The position numbers and the translations under genes were made by a program. Under the pieces are notes generated by a model. It had not been told where the DNA came from, did no database searches, and saw only the letters and a list, made by a program, of their open reading frames with translations. DNA of 5,321 nucleotides from Reyranella sp. (GTDB lineage Bacteria; Pseudomonadota; Alphaproteobacteria; Reyranellales; Reyranellaceae), in assembly GCA_021732965.1 (NCBI GenBank), contig JAKFVZ010000272.1, positions 1-5,321 on the forward strand, written 5' to 3'. Positions 1 through 5,321 of the stretch are shown here, piece after piece; position 1 is the first letter of the stretch, and every line of letters starts with the position of its first letter.

Positions 1-625
1 GGGCAACCTGCGGTCCGCCGCCAAGGCCTTCGAGCGCGCCGCGCGCGAGGCGGGCACGCACGAGCGCGTGGTCGTGACCTCGCAGCCGGCCTACGTCGCC
101 TCCGCCGACCGTATCGTGCTGCCGGGCGTCGGCGCCTTCGCCGACTGCCGCGCCGGCCTCTACGGCGTGCCGGGCATGGTCGACACGTTGCAGCGCGAAG
201 TTATCGAGCGCGGCAAGCCGTTCCTCGGCATCTGCGTCGGCATGCAGCTGATGGCCACCCGCGGCGTCGAGTATGGCATCCACGCCGGGCTCGACTGGAT
301 CGCGGGCGACGTGGTGCGCATCGAGCCCAAGGGTCAGGATGGCAAGGACCATCTCAAGATCCCGCACATGGGCTGGAACGAGCTGTCCGACCTCAAGGCG
401 CACGCACTGCTCGACGGGATCCACCCGCGCGACCATGCCTATTTCGTGCATTCCTTCCAGCTTGCGGCCAGCAAGCCCGAAACGGTGCTGGGACTGACCG
501 AGTATGGCGGCCCGGTCACGGCGATCGTCGGTCGCGACAATCTCGCGGGCACGCAGTTCCACCCCGAGAAGAGCCAGGCCACGGGCCTGCGGCTGATCGC
601 CAACTTCCTGCGCTGGAAGCCCTGA
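1..625 (+). CDS. hisH: Imidazole glycerol phosphate synthase subunit HisH, 5' end missing
   Basis: Glutamine amidotransferase subunit of imidazole glycerol phosphate synthase. It hydrolyses glutamine and passes ammonia to HisF, giving IGP and AICAR in histidine biosynthesis in the cytoplasm. The reading frame is open from base 2 and begins with GNLRSAAKAFERA, the usual continuation of the HisH start (DYGSGNL...), so only about 10 to 12 residues lie outside the window. The oxyanion-strand motif LPGVGAFADC, the nucleophile-elbow motif GICVGMQLM (catalytic Cys codon at 233-235) and the C-terminal FHPEKSQ (catalytic His at 560-562, Glu at 566-568) are all present, so the class I amidotransferase triad is complete. 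About 207 residues are visible, close to the full family length. The GTG at 68 is internal, not the start. No hisA or hisF follows, so this is the last his gene on this side. The identification is secure. Confidence 0.96.
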   Translation, partial: GNLRSAAKAFERAAREAGTHERVVVTSQPAYVASADRIVLPGVGAFADCRAGLYGVPGMVDTLQREVIERGKPFLGICVGMQLMATRGVEYGIHAGLDWIAGDVVRIEPKGQDGKDHLKIPHMGWNELSDLKAHALLDGIHPRDHAYFVHSFQLAASKPETVLGLTEYGGPVTAIVGRDNLAGTQFHPEKSQATGLRLIANFLRWKP

Positions 626-800
626 TCCCTTAACCAATCGTCGCCAGGGGCGTTCTCCGCTGTTCTCGAACAGGGGTTGCCCATGTCCGCGCAACCCAAC
701 CGCTTCACGCCGGCCCACGGCCCCCGCGGCGCGAGCAGGCGGAGAAAACGGGCGAGATCGACCTTGTTCGGCGAGGGTTGATCGAACATCCTGCGCCTGC
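626..800. other. Intergenic gap between hisH and the DUF4239 gene
   Basis: This 175-base gap holds no convincing gene. It contains two GTTCTC copies 10 bases apart (652-657 and 662-667), the second of which opens the palindrome TGTTC-TC-GAACA (661-672). A 7-bp inverted repeat, GGGTTGC (674-680) with GCAACCC (691-697), has a 10-base loop. There is no T-run after any hairpin, so no intrinsic terminator for hisH is visible, and no good -35/-10 pair. A 32-codon reading frame at 683-781 is open but unsupported. The gap may carry the promoter of the downstream gene, but I cannot point to it. Confidence 0.5.
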
Positions 801-1625
801 ATGTCTCTCGGCCCCTTCGATACTTTGTTCGGTTTCCTTGGCGGGCTCACCAGCGGCAACCTCCATCTGGCCGGTCTCTTCGTCCTGCTGATCCTGCTGG
901 CTTCCCTGCAAATCGGCGTCTGGTTCGGCCGGCTGGCCGCCGGTCGCCATGTCCCCACCGACGGCGAGAAATCGTCGGTCAATTTTGCGACGGCGGGCAT
1001 CATGGGCCTGTTGGCGTTCCTGCTCGGCGTATCGCTTTCCATGGCCTCGGACCGCTATCAGCAGCGCCGCGATTCGGTCCTGGCCGAGGCCAATGCGATC
1101 GGCACCGTCTGGCTGCGCGCCAGCGTCGGGACGGGGACCGAGGGCGAGGCGCTCCAGAAGCTGTTGCGCGAATATACCGAGGTCCGCATCGCGGTGGTGA
1201 TGGGCAGTTCGTCCGACAAGCAGTCCGATGATCTGTTGCAGCGCACGAACAGGCTGCAGTCCGAGATCTGGACCCTGGCCCGCGCGGTGGCCGAACGGTC
1301 GCCCACGCCGATCTCGGGGCTTCTGCTCACCTCGCTCAACGAGATGATCGACCTGTCGCTGACCAACCGTCGCAATCTCAACGCCCATGTGCCGTCGTAT
1401 ATCCTTCGGCTTCTCCTGACCGTCTCGATCTTCGCCGTCGGGGCGGTGGGCTACGGCTTTGGCCTGGTCGGCAGCCGCCAGATGGTGCTTTCCGTCCTGC
1501 TGCTCGGCGTCTGGACTCTCGCCATCGTACTAATCGTCGACATCGACCGGCCGCAGAGCGGCGAGGTCCGCATCGACCCCGCTCCGCTCGTCTGGACGTT
1601 GCAGGGATTCGGGCCGGCGAAGTAA
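801..1625 (+). CDS. DUF4239 (bestrophin-like) integral membrane protein
   Basis: A 274-residue membrane protein of unknown function. Four hydrophobic segments are visible: roughly residues 22-41, 64-81, 200-222 and 227-247. They form two hairpins separated by a soluble, mostly helical stretch of about 115 residues. After the second helix comes SMASDRYQQRRDSVLAEANAIGTVWLRA, which matches the pattern of DUF4239 proteins (xRYxxRRxxVxxEANAIGTxxLR). After the fourth comes DIDRPQSGEVRIDPAPL, also typical (LDRPxxGxxxVxxxPL). Some annotations call this family bestrophin-like, but no channel activity can be claimed. The ATG at 801 is the only reasonable start because the frame above it has no start codon nearby; its Shine-Dalgarno sequence is poor (GAGGG lies about 25 bases upstream). 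The stop (1623-1625) directly abuts the stop of the opposing leuD-like gene. Family assignment is from sequence pattern; physiological role unknown. Confidence 0.85.
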   Translation: MSLGPFDTLFGFLGGLTSGNLHLAGLFVLLILLASLQIGVWFGRLAAGRHVPTDGEKSSVNFATAGIMGLLAFLLGVSLSMASDRYQQRRDSVLAEANAIGTVWLRASVGTGTEGEALQKLLREYTEVRIAVVMGSSSDKQSDDLLQRTNRLQSEIWTLARAVAERSPTPISGLLLTSLNEMIDLSLTNRRNLNAHVPSYILRLLLTVSIFAVGAVGYGFGLVGSRQMVLSVLLLGVWTLAIVLIVDIDRPQSGEVRIDPAPLVWTLQGFGPAK

Positions 1626-2228
1626 CTACAGCCAGCTCATCTCCTGGCGCTGCCTGGCCTCGAATTCCTTGATGTCCTTGTCGTAACCCAGGGTGAGGCT
1701 GACCTCGTCGGCGCCCTGCAGCAGGCAATCCTTGCGGAACGAATCGATCTCGAACCGGTCGGTCTTGCCGTCAGGGCCGGTCACGGTCTGGGCCGCAAGG
1801 TCGATGCTGATCTTCGCGCCCGGGGAGGCGCGCAACAGACCGCGCAGCTCGGCCGCGCGGGCGGCATCGACGCGGATCGGCAGGGCGCCGTTCTGGAAGC
1901 AGTTATTGAAGAAGATGTCGCCGAAGCTCGGCGCGATGAAGGCCCGCAGGCCGTTGTCGACCATCACCGTGACGGCGTTTTCGCGCGAGGAGCCGCAGGC
2001 AAAATTGCGCTCCGCCACCACGATCTTCGCGCCGCCATAGGCCGGCATGTTGGTGACGAACTCCGGTCGCGGTGTCTTGTCGGGCGTGTAGCGCAGGTCG
2101 TGGAACAGAGCACTGACCTGCATGTCGCGCGGCTTGCCGAGGAAGCGCGCCGGGATGATCTGGTCGGTGTCGAGGTTCGGCTGGTCGATCGGGATCGCGA
2201 CCGCGTCGAGCGTGGTGAAAGCTTCCAT
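1626..2228 (-). CDS. leuD: Isopropylmalate isomerase-type dehydratase, small subunit (LeuD-like)
   Basis: Small (swivel-domain) subunit of an aconitase-superfamily hydro-lyase, 200 residues, the usual LeuD length. Family motifs are NLDTDQIIPARFL (residues 18-30), ACGSSREN (77-84) and APSFGDIFFNNCFQNGALP (99-117). Partner of the large subunit encoded just upstream. The start at 2228 is chosen because TGAGGAG lies 7 bases before it, overlapping the leuC stop, and because homology begins at MEAFTTLDAVAIPID; the frame is open up to 2438 but that extension is antisense noise inside leuC. It is unusual for LeuD: the normal GCGSSREHAPWAL reads ACGSSRENAVTVM (77-89), and the segment after ARFL reads GKPRDMQVSALFHDLRY instead of a KTxxxGFGxxLFxDWRY-like form. 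The fold and complex are safe. The substrate (3-isopropylmalate, or a related hydroxy-dicarboxylate) is uncertain, so the symbol denotes family only. No leuB lies downstream. Confidence 0.88.
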   Translation of the reverse strand: MEAFTTLDAVAIPIDQPNLDTDQIIPARFLGKPRDMQVSALFHDLRYTPDKTPRPEFVTNMPAYGGAKIVVAERNFACGSSRENAVTVMVDNGLRAFIAPSFGDIFFNNCFQNGALPIRVDAARAAELRGLLRASPGAKISIDLAAQTVTGPDGKTDRFEIDSFRKDCLLQGADEVSLTLGYDKDIKEFEARQRQEMSWL

Positions 2229-2235
2229 GGCGATG

Positions 2236-2239
2236 CTCC

Positions 2240-2242
<3 letters not shown>
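2236..2242 (-). promoter_or_regulatory. Shine-Dalgarno of leuD, overlapping the leuC stop
   Basis: On the minus strand the sequence reads TGAGGAG then seven bases (CATCGCC) then ATG at 2228. The TGA is the leuC stop, so the ribosome site begins in the stop codon. This decides the leuD start and implies translational coupling, as expected for two subunits of one complex. Confidence 0.85.
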
Positions 2243-3640
<1,398 letters not shown>

Positions 3641-3646
3641 GCACTT

Positions 3647-3653
3647 CCTCCTT
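3647..3653 (-). promoter_or_regulatory. Shine-Dalgarno of leuC
   Basis: The minus strand reads AAGGAGG followed by six bases (AAGTGC) and the ATG at 3640. This is a near-perfect anti-16S match. It lies 12 bases outside the nearest hairpin arm of the repeat (3666), so the repeat itself does not mask it. Confidence 0.85.
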
Positions 3654-3665
3654 GATCATTATTCT

Positions 3666-3776
3666 CCTCTCCCCCGCTAGGGGGAGAGGTTGGGTGAGGG
3701 GGCAAAGCACCGACTCACCCCCTCACCTAGCCTCTCCCCCTAAGAGGCGGCTTGATTACAAGCCGCGGGGGAGAGG
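3666..3776. repeat. REP-like composite palindromic repeat within the operon
   Basis: A 111-base block of nested inverted repeats fills most of the gap between the lyase and leuC genes. The 10-mer CCTCTCCCCC occurs at 3666-3675 and 3731-3740, and its reverse complement GGGGGAGAGG at 3680-3689 and 3767-3776. GGTGAGGGGG (3693-3702) pairs with CCCCCTCACC (3718-3727). Read in order this gives three hairpins: 3666-3689 (10 bp, loop GCTA), 3693-3727 (10 bp, 15-base loop) and 3731-3776. The third contains an extra perfect 8-bp stem, GCGGCTTG (3747-3754) with CAAGCCGC (3759-3766). The CTCTCCCC/GGTGAGGG style resembles dispersed intergenic repeats common in alphaproteobacterial genomes, from memory. 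No T-run follows any arm on either strand, so it is not a standard terminator. It starts 12 bases past the lyase stop codon and could affect mRNA stability or relative expression. Confidence 0.85.
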
Positions 3777-3788
3777 AACATGAGATGA

Positions 3789-4658
3789 CTACTCGGCGGC
3801 GGCCTTGACCTGGTCGCGGAAGGCGGTGCGGCGCTCGTCCCATTCGGCGGCGCCGAAGCGGGCGAAGGTCTTGCCCGGAGAGCCGCTGACCGGCGGGAAC
3901 TTGCCCTGCTTCAGGTCGCCCAGCAGGCGGTCGCAGGTCGAGATGATGCCGCCCAGCAGCAGGCCGGGGACGATGGCGATGGCGTAGCCCATGCGCTCGG
4001 CGACATCGAGGTCGATCTCCGGCGTCTTGCCGCCGCGCACGACGTTCAGCAGGCAGGGACCGTTGACCCGCTTCGGCACCGATTCAATCTCGGCCATGGT
4101 CTGCGGCGCTTCGACGAAGGCCACGTCGGCGCCATTGGCCAGCGCAGCGTTGGCCCGCTCGACCGCTTCGTCGAGGCCGATCACGGCGCGCGAATCGGTA
4201 CGGGCAATGATGCAGAAGTCCTTCGACTTGCGGGCGGCGGCGGCGGCGCGGATCTTGGCGATGAAGTCCTCGCGGCTCACCAGCTCCTTGTTGTCGAGAT
4301 GGCCGCACTTCTTCGGGAACACCTGGTCCTCGATGTGGATCGCGGCGACGCCGGCGCGCTCGAACTCCTGCACCGTGCGGTAGACGTTCAGCTCGTTGCC
4401 GAAACCGGTGTCGCTGTCGCTGATCAGCGGAATGTCGATCGAATTCACGATGCGGCCGGCATTGCCCACCATCTCGCTCATGGTGATCAGGCCGTAGTCG
4501 GGATAACCCAGCGTCGCCGAGGTGCCGGCGCCGGTCATGTAGACGGCGGAGAAGCCGGCCTGGGCGATGGCGCGCCCGGTGATGCAATCGATCGCGCCGG
4601 GGGCGACGATCATCTTCTTCGAGGCCAGCAGTTTGCGGAAATTGGCGGCGTTGGACAT
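3789..4658 (-). CDS. Isocitrate lyase/PEP mutase superfamily C-C lyase (2-methylisocitrate or 2,3-dimethylmalate lyase type)
   Basis: A 289-residue TIM-barrel enzyme, a typical length for the short members of this superfamily. Visible motifs: APGAIDCITG (19-28), YMTGAGTSATLGYPDYG (40-56), the metal site SDSDTGFGN (80-88), HIEDQVFPKKCGH (108-120) with the presumed catalytic base Cys118, IARTDS (151-156) and FVEAP (181-185). The KKCGH signature corresponds to K[KR]CGH of isocitrate, methylisocitrate and dimethylmalate lyases. It separates this protein from phosphonopyruvate mutases and from oxaloacetate decarboxylases of the family, which lack that cysteine. Expected chemistry is Mg-dependent retro-aldol cleavage of a 2-hydroxy- or 3-hydroxy-carboxylate, giving pyruvate or glyoxylate plus a short acid. 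The start at 4658 has AAGGAGG five bases upstream, overlapping the regulator's stop. Automatic labels such as carboxyvinyl-carboxyphosphonate phosphorylmutase or oxaloacetate decarboxylase would be misleading here. Exact substrate unknown. Confidence 0.9.
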   Translation of the reverse strand: MSNAANFRKLLASKKMIVAPGAIDCITGRAIAQAGFSAVYMTGAGTSATLGYPDYGLITMSEMVGNAGRIVNSIDIPLISDSDTGFGNELNVYRTVQEFERAGVAAIHIEDQVFPKKCGHLDNKELVSREDFIAKIRAAAAARKSKDFCIIARTDSRAVIGLDEAVERANAALANGADVAFVEAPQTMAEIESVPKRVNGPCLLNVVRGGKTPEIDLDVAERMGYAIAIVPGLLLGGIISTCDRLLGDLKQGKFPPVSGSPGKTFARFGAAEWDERRTAFRDQVKAAAE

Positions 4659-4663
4659 GGTTT

Positions 4664-4670
4664 CCTCCTT
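4664..4670 (-). promoter_or_regulatory. Shine-Dalgarno of the lyase gene, overlapping the regulator stop
   Basis: The minus strand reads TGA-AGGAGG-AAACC-ATG, where TGA is the stop of the GntR gene and the final A of TGA starts AAGGAGG. Spacing to the ATG at 4658 is five bases. This ties regulator and lyase into one transcript with likely translational coupling. Confidence 0.87.
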
Positions 4671-5321
4671 CAGCGTTTGCGTTTTTGCGCCGGCGTGACG
4701 CCGGTGGACGACCTGAATTGCTCGGGATGCATGTTGAAGCGCAGCTTGAGATGCTCCGGCACCGCCAGCATCTCGACGTATTCGACGGCCCGCCCCTGCT
4801 GGTCGATCATCAGGCTGCGCAGGTCGATCAGCGCCGCCCCCACCTTGACGCCGAGGCGCGAGGCGACCAGCGGTTCGGCCAGCACCGCGGACACGAGCTG
4901 CTCAGCGCCGCAGATATGGGCGCCGGCCCGGGCGAGCAGCTGGAACATCGGAATGCGGTTGAGGTCGGTCTTGGTGAAGGTCTCGCCCAGCGCGGCCGGG
5001 ATGTAGCTGGTGAGATGCATCACCGGCGTGCCGTCCTGGGAGCGCACGCGCACGGCGCGCTGCACCGGCTTCTGGTCGGCATCCCACAGCCGGTCCCGCG
5101 CGAAGCCGCGGGCCTGCACGTAACCGAACTCCACGACCTTGGCCACGGTCTCGGCACCGTAGGAAACGATGTTCTCGATCACCGAGGTCATCGGCATGCG
5201 CATCGGCTGGCCGATCTGCGGCCGCACGACGGTGCGCCGGCCGGCGCCGCGTTCGACCAGGCCGGCATCGTGCAGGCTGGTCATGGCGCGGCGAACCGTG
5301 ATTCGCGAGACGCTGAACATC
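4670..5321 (-). CDS. GntR-family (HutC subfamily) transcriptional regulator, 5' end missing
   Basis: The C-terminal 216 codons of a GntR regulator whose beginning lies beyond the right edge. The first visible residues, FSVSRITVRRAMTSLHDAGLVERGAGRRTVV, are the second half of a winged helix-turn-helix: recognition helix SRITVRRAMTSL, then the wing. The Met at the edge is therefore internal, and roughly 35 to 45 residues are missing. From about residue 45 to 205 there is a UTRA-type effector domain, with PVQRAVRVRSQDGTPVMHLTSYIP (85-108), AGAHICGAEQLVSAVLAEPLVASRLGV (132-158), then ALIDLRSLMIDQQGRAVEYVEMLA (163-186). UTRA domains bind small ligands and typically release the repressor from DNA. 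Located first in the apparent operon and four bases or less from coupling with the lyase, it most likely controls its own operon in response to the pathway substrate or intermediate (inference). The operator and promoter would be outside the window. Confidence 0.9.
   Translation of the reverse strand, partial: MFSVSRITVRRAMTSLHDAGLVERGAGRRTVVRPQIGQPMRMPMTSVIENIVSYGAETVAKVVEFGYVQARGFARDRLWDADQKPVQRAVRVRSQDGTPVMHLTSYIPAALGETFTKTDLNRIPMFQLLARAGAHICGAEQLVSAVLAEPLVASRLGVKVGAALIDLRSLMIDQQGRAVEYVEMLAVPEHLKLRFNMHPEQFRSSTGVTPAQKRKR

Noticed and set aside
68..625. HisH starting at the GTG at 68
   Set aside because: The frame remains open to the left edge and encodes GNLRSAAKAFERA, a conserved part of HisH, so the real start lies outside the window.
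652..665. SOS (LexA) box of the alphaproteobacterial GTTC-N7-GTTC type
   Set aside because: The two GTTC copies are separated by six bases, not seven, and the downstream gene has no known SOS link.
439..1388. Minus-strand open frames opposite the end of hisH and the DUF4239 gene
   Set aside because: No family motifs, biased composition, and they oppose a well-supported + strand gene with membrane helices and DUF4239 signatures.
3658..3663. -10 box for a separate leuC promoter (AATAAT on the minus strand)
   Set aside because: No -35-like sequence lies 16 to 18 bases upstream; that region is the GC-rich arm of the repeat.
3666..3776. Intrinsic terminator between the lyase and leuC genes
   Set aside because: The stems are strong, but none is followed by a T-run in either direction. 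Structure alone does not establish termination.
3666..3776. CRISPR array
   Set aside because: The recurring 10-mers alternate in orientation and are unevenly spaced, with no regular spacers and no cas genes.
4299..5006. A 235-codon open frame on the plus strand
   Set aside because: It is antisense across the lyase and GntR genes, which both carry clear family motifs and coupled ribosome sites.

Overview
This is a GC-rich window with dense coding on both strands. The composition, the style of the HisH, LeuC and LeuD proteins and a CCTCTCCCCC/GGTGAGGGGG intergenic repeat all suggest an alphaproteobacterium, perhaps of the Rhodospirillales or Hyphomicrobiales. That placement is inference; no rRNA or marker gene is present to fix it.

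Left part, + strand: the 3' portion of hisH (glutaminase subunit of imidazole glycerol phosphate synthase) enters from the left edge and stops at 625. A 175-base gap without a convincing gene follows. Next comes a four-helix membrane protein of the DUF4239 (bestrophin-like) type at 801-1625. It ends one base before the stop codon of the opposing leuD-like gene.

Right part, - strand, read from right to left: a GntR/HutC-type regulator with a UTRA ligand domain (5' end outside the window), an isocitrate lyase/PEP mutase superfamily C-C lyase with the KKCGH catalytic signature, a 148-base gap filled by a highly structured REP-like repeat, then the large (leuC-like) and small (leuD-like) subunits of an aconitase-family hydro-lyase. 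Regulator-lyase and leuC-leuD are tightly coupled: the Shine-Dalgarno sequence overlaps the upstream stop codon in both cases. The four genes are probably one operon, with the repeat inside it.

The main point of interest is this gene combination. LeuC and LeuD look functional, with all three cluster cysteines present, but both depart from the usual isopropylmalate isomerase sequence at strongly conserved places, and no leuB is adjacent. Their neighbours are a lyase of the family that includes 2-methylisocitrate lyase and 2,3-dimethylmalate lyase, and a ligand-sensing repressor. This fits a catabolic route in which the dehydratase interconverts an unsaturated or branched dicarboxylate and a hydroxy-dicarboxylate, and the lyase splits the product into pyruvate (or another 2-oxo acid) and a short acid. 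Eubacterium barkeri has such a pair in nicotinate fermentation. Leucine biosynthesis remains possible for LeuCD and the substrate cannot be read from sequence alone.
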